Shown here piece by piece: positions 24,676 through 33,044 of a stretch of DNA of 39,495 nt. The translations under genes and the position numbers were made by a program. The DNA comes from Sphingobacteriales bacterium (lineage in GTDB: Bacteria > Bacteroidota > Bacteroidia > Chitinophagales > Chitinophagaceae), in the NCBI GenBank assembly GCA_016200915.1, contig JACQDV010000053.1:1-39495 (forward strand), given 5' to 3'. The notes beneath the pieces were generated by a model. That model was not told the origin of the DNA and searched no databases. It was given only the letters and a program-made list of their open reading frames with translations. Numbering within the stretch: position 1 is the first letter of the stretch; each line of letters starts with the position of its first letter.

Positions 24676-25056
24676 ATGGAGATTAGAAACTCTTCAGATA
24701 TTATTGAAGATAGTGGATTAAGCCCCTTGTTATTTGACATGAATATCGGGAGGGCTTTTATTAATAAAAACTATGGGAATAATGAGGTGAAACTTTCGTT
24801 TGTAATAAATTGTTTAGATTTTAATGTCAAAAATAGAAAGAGATTTGATAGTAAAGAAAGTGTTTTATATTGGGACGTAATATTAGATTACAATGAAATT
24901 AAAAGTACTCCTACAGAATTGAAAAAAGCAATTTTAGCAAATAGTATTATTGATTCATTTGATATTTTAGATAAGTATAAGAAATTAAATCTAGATAAAG
25001 TGGCCATAAAAGAGGATGCAAAAAAATATTTTAAAGGAATGGGTTGGATAGAGTAA
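24676..25056 (+). CDS. AT-rich orphan protein, possibly immunity-like
   Basis: I do not recognise this 126-residue protein with confidence. It has no signal peptide. An N-terminal beta-rich half (VKLSFVINCLDFNVKN) is followed by SKESVLYWDVILDYNEIKST and an amphipathic helix (ELKKAILANSIIDSFDIL). This order vaguely recalls Imm44-type polymorphic-toxin immunity proteins; that resemblance is from memory and weak. The gene is visibly more AT-rich than its neighbours, sits alone between a plus-strand and a minus-strand gene, and has no toxin partner in view, which would fit acquisition by transfer. A weak -7 box TATTCTTG lies at 24661-24668. Confidence 0.6.
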   Translation: MEIRNSSDIIEDSGLSPLLFDMNIGRAFINKNYGNNEVKLSFVINCLDFNVKNRKRFDSKESVLYWDVILDYNEIKSTPTELKKAILANSIIDSFDILDKYKKLNLDKVAIKEDAKKYFKGMGWIE

Positions 25057-25080
25057 TTCATTTGCGATCAGAAATCGGAG

Positions 25081-26343
25081 CTATTTTTTGCGTAACCTAT
25101 ATTTCTTATTCACTCTTGGGCTATTAAAATAAGCATCCAGTTCCTCAGGCGTCATATTGCTGGCTAGTTCCAATGGTACATCTATCAGCTGAATTTGTAT
25201 TTGCTTTAATTCTTCTTTGAGCTTATTCATCTTTTTTACCAAATCAGGATCTTTTTCACCTACCTGCATATTATCATTCATCATATATTCCAGCCGCTTA
25301 ATAGAGCCACGAATTAATGATGCCTGGTTTTGATCGTATATTTTTTGTGGTGATACAGCTTCTTTAATAGGCACCAGTGATACACCTATACTCGGCAATA
25401 TCTTACCAACTTTTTGCGAATTATTATCTGCTGAGGAAGCCAGAATACTTCCTGTTAATGCTGTAGTAGAACCGGTAATATCAAATGTGGTTCTTGTATT
25501 CTTTACTTTTTTGATCTTCTTATCTAACTGAAGAAATGTATATTTCAACTGAAGGATATAAGTGTTGATATTCTTTTTAAGCCCGTTATATTCCTGCACT
25601 GCCAAAGGATAGTTTAATGCATCTCTTACAATGATCCGTACATTAGCTGTATCCCGAACAAGAAATTTATTAGTACCAACAAAAACAAGGTTTAAAATTT
25701 TTACACGACCTGAATCTGTTTCCTTTACGAAATCATACGGAGGAGACCAGTTAAACTCATCGTTGCAATGACTTACCGGTGAATAATTCTTTAAAGGCAT
25801 ATTGGCAAAGAAGGTGATATTCTCTATTGGAAAATTACCATCCTCGCATTGCAGTTTAAAAGCTACGGTATCTCCTTCATCAACAGTTAAAGTGGAACTT
25901 ACAGATGGTTTTACTTTTGAAACAACAATATCAGTATTATAAAAAACAATTACAAACGATGTATCTACTCTTTCTTCGGGATTGTTCAAGTTTTGTACAC
26001 CAATCAGCGCTTTATACTGGTAATCGTATTTCAGTTTGCCTGAAAGAAAATAATTTTTATCCGCCTTAAAACTCAGTAAGCCATTATCCTTGTTGAGTCG
26101 CAAACCAACCGGTGAGTTTTTTAAATACCAGTAATATTTTGACTGATCTTTATTTATTTCTAATTGATAAACCAGGGCAGAATCAACATGCAGTGTAAAA
26201 TACGGGTTGAGGTTTTTAATGCGTAATACTGTATCTATTGGTTGAGTAACCACGGGTATAGTGTCGGTTACTGTTTGGGAAAAGCTTTTGCTGGTATAAA
26301 ACAGGGTAAACAAAAAATAGAGCAACAACTTTGTTTTGTTCAT
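25081..26343 (-). CDS. Secreted protein with Ig/cadherin-like N-terminal region, unknown function
   Basis: This 420-residue protein has a signal peptide (about 1-22, ending KSFSQ). Residues about 40-250 have alternating strands with motifs typical of putative-Ig or cadherin-like modules (GLRLNKDNGLLSFKADKNYF; VDEGDTVAFKLQCEDGN; NVRIIVRDALNYPLAV). Residues about 255-420 are helical and charged (LKYTFLQLDKKIKKVKN; KKMNKLKEELKQIQIQL), possibly a coiled coil, and the tail is very basic (NKKYRLRKK). No catalytic motif is seen. Probably periplasmic or outer-membrane-associated. TATCTTCG at 26367-26374 on the minus strand is a near-match -7 box, 23 bases upstream of the start. Confidence 0.75.
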   Translation of the reverse strand: MNKTKLLLYFLFTLFYTSKSFSQTVTDTIPVVTQPIDTVLRIKNLNPYFTLHVDSALVYQLEINKDQSKYYWYLKNSPVGLRLNKDNGLLSFKADKNYFLSGKLKYDYQYKALIGVQNLNNPEERVDTSFVIVFYNTDIVVSKVKPSVSSTLTVDEGDTVAFKLQCEDGNFPIENITFFANMPLKNYSPVSHCNDEFNWSPPYDFVKETDSGRVKILNLVFVGTNKFLVRDTANVRIIVRDALNYPLAVQEYNGLKKNINTYILQLKYTFLQLDKKIKKVKNTRTTFDITGSTTALTGSILASSADNNSQKVGKILPSIGVSLVPIKEAVSPQKIYDQNQASLIRGSIKRLEYMMNDNMQVGEKDPDLVKKMNKLKEELKQIQIQLIDVPLELASNMTPEELDAYFNSPRVNKKYRLRKK

Positions 26344-26475
26344 GCCGGAAATAGAATTAAGTGCGGCGAAGATACGTTATCAAATATTTATAAAATGCTA
26401 ATAAAATAACCCGTGTTGCGCAAATTTTCGCAAGCCATAACACACCAATGCAAAACAAAAAGCCATACCCGGAAA

Positions 26476-26494
26476 ATTTAGGGTACACCTAAAT
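26476..26494 (-). terminator. Weak terminator-like hairpin downstream of the MATE gene
   Basis: ATTTAGG (26476-26482) pairs with CCTAAAT (26488-26494) across a 5-base loop. It lies 4 bases beyond the MATE stop codon, and on the minus strand is followed by TTTT. The stem is AT-rich, so it is a modest candidate. Confidence 0.4.
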
Positions 26495-26498
26495 AGCT

Positions 26499-27857
26499 TT
26501 ATAACTTTTCTTTCCATTTTCCTTTCATCATAAAAATAAAGGATACACTGAAGATGACGACCCAGTAAAGGATTTCATTACTCCATGCCCACACAATATC
26601 TTTTTGCCATAACCGCATGATAAACCAGTTATAAATGCAATAGAGAATAATGGCGCAAATTTCCACGATGAGATTTAGCTTTGTTTGCCCTGTTCCGGTT
26701 AATGCATTCAGCCAAACTACAGCGAAGCTCATGAACAACATACCGATGGTTACAATTCTCATCACTGGTATGGCAGCTTCAGCAAATTCATGATTATCGC
26801 TAAAGAGCTTAAAGAATAGTTCAGGGAAGAGATTTAAGATCGAAGCCATTACTACACAGGAACCAAAACTCAGCAGCATAATTCGCTTTAGTGCATAGAT
26901 CACTTTATCCTGTTTGCCCTGGCCAATTAAATTACTCACCATGGTATTAGTAGTACTAGCAAATGCCCATACAAAAATGCCAGTCACTCCAAAGATGTTA
27001 CGCATTACCTGGCTGATGGCTTTGTCTCTTTCACTGTACTGTTGTTCAATCATCACAAAAAATACCAACCATGTAGTAAGACTGATGAGATACTGCAACA
27101 CCAATGGTGCCGAAACAGTCAATATACTTTTTGTACTTTCTTTATCGTATGCAAAAGATTGAAAGAGTGAAAACCTTTTCTTCAAGCCACGGGCATTAAT
27201 AACAATGAATACTGCAATCAACCCAACAGCTTCTGCCAATACAGAAGCGAAAGCAGCACCATTAAAACCCATATGCGGCATACCGAAATTACCGAAGATG
27301 AATGCATAGTCAAATAAAATATTACAACCTGCTTCAACAATAAATCCAATCATCAGGAAACGGCTGTTCAGTGTGCCTACTAAAAATGCATTACCCATTT
27401 GAAACAGGTAAAGGAATGGTAAACCAAAACATCGGATGCGCAGAAAACTCATTTCAGTATCAAAGTTTTCTGGTTTGATAAATGGCTTTAAGATCATTGG
27501 TGCTAAAAACCAGGTAAACAAAATTCCGGCTAATGCAAACTGCAATGATATGCGGATACCCTGTGATAATAATTTGCTGATGCCTGTAAAATTTTCTTCG
27601 CTGGCCCGACGGGAGATGAGTGATTGCAATGCATTGTTCAACCCATTGCCAACTACCATTAATATTAAATGATAAACGCCTACTATTCCGGCATTGCCTA
27701 ATTCCCGTTCACCTAATCTTCCTAAAAAAATATTATTGGTGATGAAATTAATTTGAGGAACAATCAATGCAAATGTGATGGGTAATGTGATGGCAAATAT
27801 TTGCCGGTTCGTTATCTGTACTTTTAAATCGGTGTTAGCTGTCGGAATGCCTGCCAT
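26499..27857 (-). CDS. MATE-family efflux transporter
   Basis: This 452-residue, 12-helix inner-membrane protein of the multi-antimicrobial extrusion superfamily exports cationic compounds by Na+ or H+ antiport. Two MatE repeats are visible: the first with RQIFAITLPITFALIVPQINFITNNIFLGRLGERELGNAGIVG, where PxxxxxxxxN..FLG.LG is typical, and the second starting near STKSILTVSAPLVLQYLISLTTWLVFFVMIEQ. The frame is open from a TTG at 27869, but ATG 27857 is the better start. An exact TAAATTTG box at 27878-27885 lies 20 bases upstream. Substrate cannot be predicted. Confidence 0.92.
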   Translation of the reverse strand: MAGIPTANTDLKVQITNRQIFAITLPITFALIVPQINFITNNIFLGRLGERELGNAGIVGVYHLILMVVGNGLNNALQSLISRRASEENFTGISKLLSQGIRISLQFALAGILFTWFLAPMILKPFIKPENFDTEMSFLRIRCFGLPFLYLFQMGNAFLVGTLNSRFLMIGFIVEAGCNILFDYAFIFGNFGMPHMGFNGAAFASVLAEAVGLIAVFIVINARGLKKRFSLFQSFAYDKESTKSILTVSAPLVLQYLISLTTWLVFFVMIEQQYSERDKAISQVMRNIFGVTGIFVWAFASTTNTMVSNLIGQGKQDKVIYALKRIMLLSFGSCVVMASILNLFPELFFKLFSDNHEFAEAAIPVMRIVTIGMLFMSFAVVWLNALTGTGQTKLNLIVEICAIILYCIYNWFIMRLWQKDIVWAWSNEILYWVVIFSVSFIFMMKGKWKEKL

Positions 27858-27877
27858 AATGATCGCCAATTGAGGGG

Positions 27878-27885
27878 CAAATTTA
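27878..27885 (-). promoter_or_regulatory. -7 box (TAAATTTG) for the MATE gene
   Basis: This is an exact TAnnTTTG match on the minus strand, 20 bases before ATG 27857. Upstream of it on the same strand are C/A-rich words and the tract at 27911-27942. Confidence 0.55.
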
Positions 27886-27910
27886 CTGGTTTCTGGTTGC
27901 TGGTATAAAA

Positions 27911-27942
27911 GTTTAATGGTTTAATAGTTCAAAGTTTAATGT
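27911..27942 (-). repeat. AAAC-word tract upstream of MATE, near-copy of the tract upstream of rimO
   Basis: Read on the minus strand this tract matches 361-392 on the plus strand at about 28 of 32 positions (shared blocks ATTAAACTTT and TAAACCATTAAAC). Both copies lie upstream of a gene on the same strand and upstream of an exact TAnnTTTG box. This is more similarity than AT-richness alone should give. A related tract at 27988-28028 lies on the plus strand upstream of the DUF3822 gene. Confidence 0.55.
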
Positions 27943-28028
27943 TGTTTTTCTGTACTAATTTCAAATTTTCAATAGTCATTCACTCCCACCACCAACTAAA
28001 AACCATAAACAATAAACCATAAATTAAC

Positions 28029-28036
28029 TAATATTG
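28029..28036 (+). promoter_or_regulatory. Probable -7 box (TAATATTG) for the DUF3822 cluster
   Basis: It matches TAnnTTTG at 7 of 8 positions and ends 7 bases before the TTG start codon at 28044. It is directly preceded by the AAAC-word tract 27988-28028. Confidence 0.35.
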
Positions 28037-28043
28037 CAACCGG

Positions 28044-28883
28044 TTGATACCCGCTATTAAAATATTACCCGACGACTTTCAGCAATTCACGAGTTCAGGC
28101 TACCAGTTACTCATCCTGCTGGGGCGGCATGACTGGCAATTTGCATTACTAAACCGTGAAAAAAAATTAGTAGAAGGATTATTGGCTTTTCACTTTGAAA
28201 AAATTGTTACCGAAAAAGATTTTGAAAGCAAATGGGAAGCAGTACAGGCAGGATATCCATTGCTTGGTAAATATTATTCTTCTGTAAAAGTTGTTCTGGC
28301 AACACCTGAAGTTGTGCTGCTGCCGGGAAATGAATTCAATCAAAGCGATGTGGCTAATGTATTGAATACATTGCATAGCGAAAGAGAAGCAGCTGTGATA
28401 CGGACAGATTTTATAGCGAATGAAAACTTACAGGTTGCGTATCGTTTACCGTTAAGCGTTAATAGATTAATTGAACGGACTTATATCAATGCTGATTTTA
28501 AACATTATTACAGCACTGAATTAAGTGCTGCAAAGATATCTTCTGTTGCCAATGGTGTATTAGTAAACTTCTTTAGTCATAAGTTTAGTGCAATGGTCAT
28601 TAAAAATAATCAGCTGCAGTTACTGAATCTTTACGATTATCAGCAACCGGAAGATGTATTGTTTTATTTATTAACCATTGCTAAGGAGTTTGATTGTAAC
28701 AGGGAAGAAACAGTTTTAGCTATCAGCGGAATGATAGACGAACGATCAGCTTTGTTTGCCGAACTCAAAAAATATTTCGTAAACCTTCAGTGGACAGAAA
28801 AACCTGCGAATATTAGTTGCACTGAAGGATTTGAAGAGTATCCTTTACATTATTTTCATTCCATATTTACTATCGCATTATGA
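28044..28883 (+). CDS. DUF3822 family protein
   Basis: This 279-residue cytoplasmic protein belongs to a family found in Bacteroidota next to rsmD. The fold appears to be of the actin-like ATPase (ASKHA/PilM-like) type, as two similar halves are separated by FKHYYSTELSAAKISSVANGVLVNFF; this is inference. Function is unknown; conserved linkage with the 16S methyltransferase RsmD suggests a role near ribosome maturation or cell-envelope genes. The frame has no ATG near its beginning. It is closed upstream by a stop at 28029-28031, and the first usable start is TTG 28044. The gene overlaps rsmD by 4 bases (ATGA). Confidence 0.8.
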   Translation: MIPAIKILPDDFQQFTSSGYQLLILLGRHDWQFALLNREKKLVEGLLAFHFEKIVTEKDFESKWEAVQAGYPLLGKYYSSVKVVLATPEVVLLPGNEFNQSDVANVLNTLHSEREAAVIRTDFIANENLQVAYRLPLSVNRLIERTYINADFKHYYSTELSAAKISSVANGVLVNFFSHKFSAMVIKNNQLQLLNLYDYQQPEDVLFYLLTIAKEFDCNREETVLAISGMIDERSALFAELKKYFVNLQWTEKPANISCTEGFEEYPLHYFHSIFTIAL

Positions 28884-29419
28884 GGATCATTGGCGGAGAA
28901 CATGGAGGCAGGCGGTTTAACCCACCCGGAAATATGCCGCATACACGACCTACAACAGATGTGGCAAAAGAAGGTTTGTTTAATGTAATTGAAAATAATC
29001 TTGATATTGAATCTTTAAAAACACTCGATATATTTGGTGGCACTGGCAGTATCAGTTATGAATTAGCATCAAGAGGTGCAAAGGATTTGACGATTGTGGA
29101 GAAGGATTTTACGATGAGTGAATTCATTAAAAAAACAGCAAAGGAATTAAAGCTGGAGAATTTTAAAGTGGTAAAGATGGATGTGTTTAAGTTTTTAGAA
29201 ACGGCAACTACTTCTTATGATTTCATTTTTGCAGGACCTCCGTATGCATTGGGAAATATTGATGATTTGCCCAAAATGATTTTTGAAAAGAACCTGCTGA
29301 ACAAAAATGGATGGTTCATCCTGGAACATACTCCCCGCAATAATTATAAAAACTTTCCGCATTATGTAACGGAAAGAAATTATGGTACTACTATCTTTTC
29401 TATCTTTATTAATAAGTGA
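28880..29419 (+). CDS. rsmD: 16S rRNA (guanine-N2)-methyltransferase RsmD, atypical catalytic motif
   Basis: RsmD methylates G966 of 16S rRNA using SAM. The 179-residue protein starts with the family signature MRIIGGEHGGRRFNPPGNMPHTRPTTDVAKEGLFNVI. It has SAM motif I in LDIFGGTGSISYELASRGA (about 49-67) and the acidic end of strand 2 (VEKDFTMSEF). The motif IV that is (D/N)PP(Y/F) in this enzyme group reads FAGPPYAL here, with Gly119 (codon GGA) in place of Asp or Asn. All other features and the length are normal, and the frame is intact. Translationally coupled to the DUF3822 gene; the stop overlaps a GTG and lies 12 bases before the next ATG. Confidence 0.93.
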   Translation: MRIIGGEHGGRRFNPPGNMPHTRPTTDVAKEGLFNVIENNLDIESLKTLDIFGGTGSISYELASRGAKDLTIVEKDFTMSEFIKKTAKELKLENFKVVKMDVFKFLETATTSYDFIFAGPPYALGNIDDLPKMIFEKNLLNKNGWFILEHTPRNNYKNFPHYVTERNYGTTIFSIFINK

Positions 29420-29430
29420 GTACTGGTTTT

Positions 29431-30003
29431 ATGATCAAAGCTGAATTAAGAAAGCTGTATAAAGAAAAGCGAAATGCACTGCAGCCGGGTGAGATCAATC
29501 GCCTGAATGATTTGCTGCTGATACAGTTTCAGCAAATGGACTTGCCTTTTATTTATCATCTCCATACTTATCTCGCCATTGAGGAAAACAAAGAAGTACC
29601 CACCGATCAGATAATGAGTTACCTGGAATTTAGAAATCCTGATATGAGGATATGTGTTCCTAAAACCGATTTTATAACTGGTGAACTGAGCAGCTACATT
29701 ATTGATGAAGAAACAGATTTTGTAAAAAATGAATATAATGTTGTAGAGCCGCTGGATGGTGAATTGATTGAACCCGGTAAGATGGATCTGATATTGGTGC
29801 CTTTACTTGCTTTTGACGAAAGGGGCTACCGTATTGGCTATGGGAAAGGGTTTTATGATCGGTTTCTTTCTCATTGCCGTAAAGATGCATTGAAAATAGG
29901 ATTATCATATTTTGAAGCAACTGCTGTCATTGATGATGTTCAGCAATTTGATTTACCTTTAACGCATTGCGTTACGCCGCATCGTATTTATGAATTTAAC
30001 TAA
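29431..30003 (+). CDS. 5-formyltetrahydrofolate cyclo-ligase
   Basis: This ATP-dependent enzyme converts 5-formyl-THF to 5,10-methenyl-THF (YgfA/MTHFS family). From ATG 29431 it has 190 residues; a GTG at 29416 would add 5 and overlap rsmD by four bases. The N-terminal MIKAELRKLYKEKRNAL is typical, as are the folate/ATP motifs LILVPLLAFDERGYRIGYGKGFYDRFL (about residues 122-148) and FDLPLTHCVTP. It lies inside the rsmD-lpxK cluster and its 3' end overlaps lpxK by 14 bases. Confidence 0.94.
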   Translation: MIKAELRKLYKEKRNALQPGEINRLNDLLLIQFQQMDLPFIYHLHTYLAIEENKEVPTDQIMSYLEFRNPDMRICVPKTDFITGELSSYIIDEETDFVKNEYNVVEPLDGELIEPGKMDLILVPLLAFDERGYRIGYGKGFYDRFLSHCRKDALKIGLSYFEATAVIDDVQQFDLPLTHCVTPHRIYEFN

Positions 30004-31072
30004 TCTCACATTTCAGTCGGTACGTTTGTTATTGCTGCCATTTGCATTGATATACTGGCTGGTCATATGGGTTCGCAATAAATTATTTGACAAGGATATT
30101 TTAAAAAGTTCTTCTTTTAATATGCCCATTATTTGTGTGGGCAATTTATCAGCAGGAGGCACCGGTAAATCACCCATGGTGGAGTATTTATTGAGATTGT
30201 TGAGTAAAGATTTTAATGTAGCTACACTAAGCCGTGGATATAAACGTAAAACAAGAGGGTATTTACTGGCAAATGAAAACACTACTTCATTAGAAATAGG
30301 AGATGAACCAAGATTGTTCCAGATAAAATTTCCAACAGTTGCGGTGGCTGTTGGTGAAGAAAGATTGTATGCTGTACCACAGATATTGCATGACCGGCCA
30401 GAAACACAGGTGATCGTTTTAGATGATGCTTTTCAGCATCGCAGTATAAGAGCAGGGTTAAACATATTGCTTACTGACTATGGTAATCTTTATACGAGAG
30501 ATTTTTATTTACCCACCGGTGATCTTCGTGACCTGAAGAGTGGAAGTAAAAGAGCCAATATCATCGTTGTAACCAAATGTCCTTCGGATTTATCTGCTGA
30601 TGAAAAAGAAGATATTCGGAACGAATTAAATTTATTATCACACCAGCATTTGTTTTTTAGCAGTATTGAATACGGATTTCCTTATCATCTTATTCATAAC
30701 AACGATATTAACTTAACAAAGGATATGGAAGTACTGCTGGTAACCGGCATCGCCAATCCTGAACCTTTAAAGAAATTATTAAATGACATAACCAGGTCTT
30801 ATGAAACGATTGCCTACAGCGATCATTATATTTTTTCAATTGATGATCTGAAAGAGATCAAAATACGTTTTGAAAAAATAGATTCGCCCAATAAAATTAT
30901 TTTAACCACGGAGAAAGATGCCATCAGGCTGGTGAAGTTTAAAGAGGAGCTGTGGGACATTCCTTTGTTTGTTATCCCTATTCAGCATAAAATTTTATTT
31001 GAAGAAGCTCCTGCTTTCAACACCATGATCGTAAATTTCATCCGTAATTTTAAACAACAGCATAATAACTAA
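29990..31072 (+). CDS. lpxK: Tetraacyldisaccharide 4'-kinase LpxK
   Basis: LpxK phosphorylates the 4' position of the lipid A disaccharide precursor at the inner membrane. The 360-residue protein has an N-terminal membrane-associated helix (VRLLLLPFALIYWLVIWVRN), the Walker A motif GNLSAGGTGKSP (Lys60), SRGYKRKTRGYL, GDEPRL, and VLDDAFQHRSIRAGLNILLTD with the catalytic Asp and His region. Its presence shows that this organism makes lipid A. The start overlaps the preceding gene by 14 bases; the next gene starts 7 bases after the stop. Confidence 0.96.
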   Translation: MNLTNLTFQSVRLLLLPFALIYWLVIWVRNKLFDKDILKSSSFNMPIICVGNLSAGGTGKSPMVEYLLRLLSKDFNVATLSRGYKRKTRGYLLANENTTSLEIGDEPRLFQIKFPTVAVAVGEERLYAVPQILHDRPETQVIVLDDAFQHRSIRAGLNILLTDYGNLYTRDFYLPTGDLRDLKSGSKRANIIVVTKCPSDLSADEKEDIRNELNLLSHQHLFFSSIEYGFPYHLIHNNDINLTKDMEVLLVTGIANPEPLKKLLNDITRSYETIAYSDHYIFSIDDLKEIKIRFEKIDSPNKIILTTEKDAIRLVKFKEELWDIPLFVIPIQHKILFEEAPAFNTMIVNFIRNFKQQHNN

Positions 31073-31079
31073 CCAACAG

Positions 31080-33044
31080 ATGGGAAACAAAAATCAAAAG
31101 AAAAAGAAGAAAGAAAAAGGCAGGCAGAAATCAAGAAATCATGCCACCACCTACAATGGTAAGTTAGATATTACCCGTTCGGGAATTGGATTTGTACTGG
31201 TAGAGAATTTATTAAAAGATGTACTCGTTCGTCCGCAAAACTTTAATATGGCTTTGCATGGTGATGAAGTAAAAGTAGAGATAACCAAAGACAACCCACA
31301 TGGAAGAAGTGAAGGAAAAATAGTGGAAGTGCTGAAACGGAACCAGCTTACTTTCATGGGACATATTGAATTAAATAATGAGTTTGGTTTCTTTGTACCT
31401 GATACAGATAAACCGATGCCGGATATTTTTATAGCAAAGGAAAACCTGAATGGTGCAAAGAATAAAGACAGGGTAGTGGTAAAGATGATACGATGGGAAA
31501 AATCAGATAAGCGACCAGTGGGAGAAGTGGTAAGTATATTAAGTGATATTGCGCCGAATGATCTGGCCATGAAAGAAATTTTACTGGAACATGGATTCCC
31601 ATTGGAATTTCCTGATGAGGTAATGGAAGAAGCAGCGAGATTAAACGATATCATTGCTGCAGATGAGATTAAACGGAGAAAAGATTATCGCCCCATACTC
31701 ACTTTTACAATTGATCCGGTTGACGCAAAAGATTTTGATGATGCTATATCAATTCAGAAATTAGATAATGGTAATTATGAAGTGGGTGTGCATATTGCAG
31801 ATGTAAGTCATTATGTAGTTCCTGAAACAGCGTTGGATGAAGAAGCTTACCATCGTGCCACTTCAGTTTATTTGCCCGACAGAGTATTACCGATGTTGCC
31901 CGAAGAAATTTCAAATGTATTATGTTCTCTTCGTCCGCATGAAGATAAACTCACATTCTCCTGCATCTTTCAAATGGACGATAAGGGAAAAGTAAAACAA
32001 CACTGGATTGGCCGTACTATCATTCATAGTGATCATCGCTTTACCTATGAAGATGTACAGGAAATCATTGAGAAAGGTGAAGGGACACATTCAGCTGAAG
32101 TGTTGCTGCTGAATAAAATTTCTCAGCGTTTACGTAAAAAACGTTTTGATAAAGGAGCGATTAATTTCTCTTCACAGGAAGTACGGTTTAAGTTAGATGA
32201 GAATGCTAAGCCAATTGGTATTATGATCAAAGAAAGCAAAGAAGCGCATCAGTTGATTGAAGAATTAATGTTGCTTGCTAACAGAACAGTTGCTGAATAT
32301 GTAGCGAAGATCAAAGCAAACGATAAACCTGTTCCGTTTCCATACCGTATTCATGATAATCCTGATGAAGAAAAATTAAAACCATTTGTTGAGTTTGCCC
32401 GGAAGTTTGGACATAAGTTCAATACCGATACGCCGGAGAAAGTGGCAGCCTCCTTCAATGAAATGTTAGCTGACTTGCAGGGGAAACCCGAGCAACATGT
32501 GTTAGAACAACTCGGCATCCGTACAATGGCCAAAGCAATTTATACTGCAGAAAATATTGGTCACTTTGGATTAGGCTTTGAACATTATTGTCATTTTACT
32601 TCTCCTATTCGCCGTTATCCGGATGTGATGGTACACCGTATTCTTCACCAGTGTTTGATGGACATGCCGGTGATTGATAAAAAAATGGATGCGAAATGTA
32701 AACACAGCAGTGAAAGAGAAAGAGCGGCAATGGAAGCAGAAAGAGCAGCCAATAAATACAAACAGGTAGAATACCTGATGAATAAAATTGGCGAAGTGTA
32801 TGAAGGTGTAGTAAGCGGTGTAGCATCCTTTGGATTTTGGGTAGAAACAGTAGAACACAAATGTGAAGGATTGGTTTCATTAACTAGCTTAACAACATTT
32901 GATGAGTTCCGCCATATTGAAGAAGATTATTGTTTGGTTGGCAGAAGAAGCGGCCGTAAATTTCAAATGGGTGAGAAAGTGAAGATAAAAGTAATCAATG
33001 CAAATTTAGATAAGCGGCAGTTAGATTATGAGTGGGTAATGTGA
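31080..33044 (+). CDS. rnr: Ribonuclease R
   Basis: This 3'-5' exoribonuclease of the RNB family degrades structured RNA and takes part in rRNA quality control. The 654-residue protein has two cold-shock-like domains (about 25-85 and 88-150), the RNB catalytic domain with TIDPVDAKDFDDA (about 210-222; the metal-binding aspartates) and YCHFTSPIRRYPDVMVHR, and a C-terminal S1 domain (GEVYEGVVSGVASFGFWVE). It lacks the N-terminal helix-turn-helix and the long basic C-terminal tail of E. coli RNase R. Instead it begins with a lysine-rich leader (KKKKKEKGRQKSRNH). Last gene of the tight cluster; a 96-base low-complexity gap follows. Confidence 0.95.
   Translation: MGNKNQKKKKKEKGRQKSRNHATTYNGKLDITRSGIGFVLVENLLKDVLVRPQNFNMALHGDEVKVEITKDNPHGRSEGKIVEVLKRNQLTFMGHIELNNEFGFFVPDTDKPMPDIFIAKENLNGAKNKDRVVVKMIRWEKSDKRPVGEVVSILSDIAPNDLAMKEILLEHGFPLEFPDEVMEEAARLNDIIAADEIKRRKDYRPILTFTIDPVDAKDFDDAISIQKLDNGNYEVGVHIADVSHYVVPETALDEEAYHRATSVYLPDRVLPMLPEEISNVLCSLRPHEDKLTFSCIFQMDDKGKVKQHWIGRTIIHSDHRFTYEDVQEIIEKGEGTHSAEVLLLNKISQRLRKKRFDKGAINFSSQEVRFKLDENAKPIGIMIKESKEAHQLIEELMLLANRTVAEYVAKIKANDKPVPFPYRIHDNPDEEKLKPFVEFARKFGHKFNTDTPEKVAASFNEMLADLQGKPEQHVLEQLGIRTMAKAIYTAENIGHFGLGFEHYCHFTSPIRRYPDVMVHRILHQCLMDMPVIDKKMDAKCKHSSERERAAMEAERAANKYKQVEYLMNKIGEVYEGVVSGVASFGFWVETVEHKCEGLVSLTSLTTFDEFRHIEEDYCLVGRRSGRKFQMGEKVKIKVINANLDKRQLDYEWVM

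Noticed and set aside
26413-26443. Inverted repeat (TTGCG/CGCAA within GTGTT/AACAC) as an operator
   Set aside because: The stems are short and interrupted, and the site is far from a clear promoter box; it could easily be chance.
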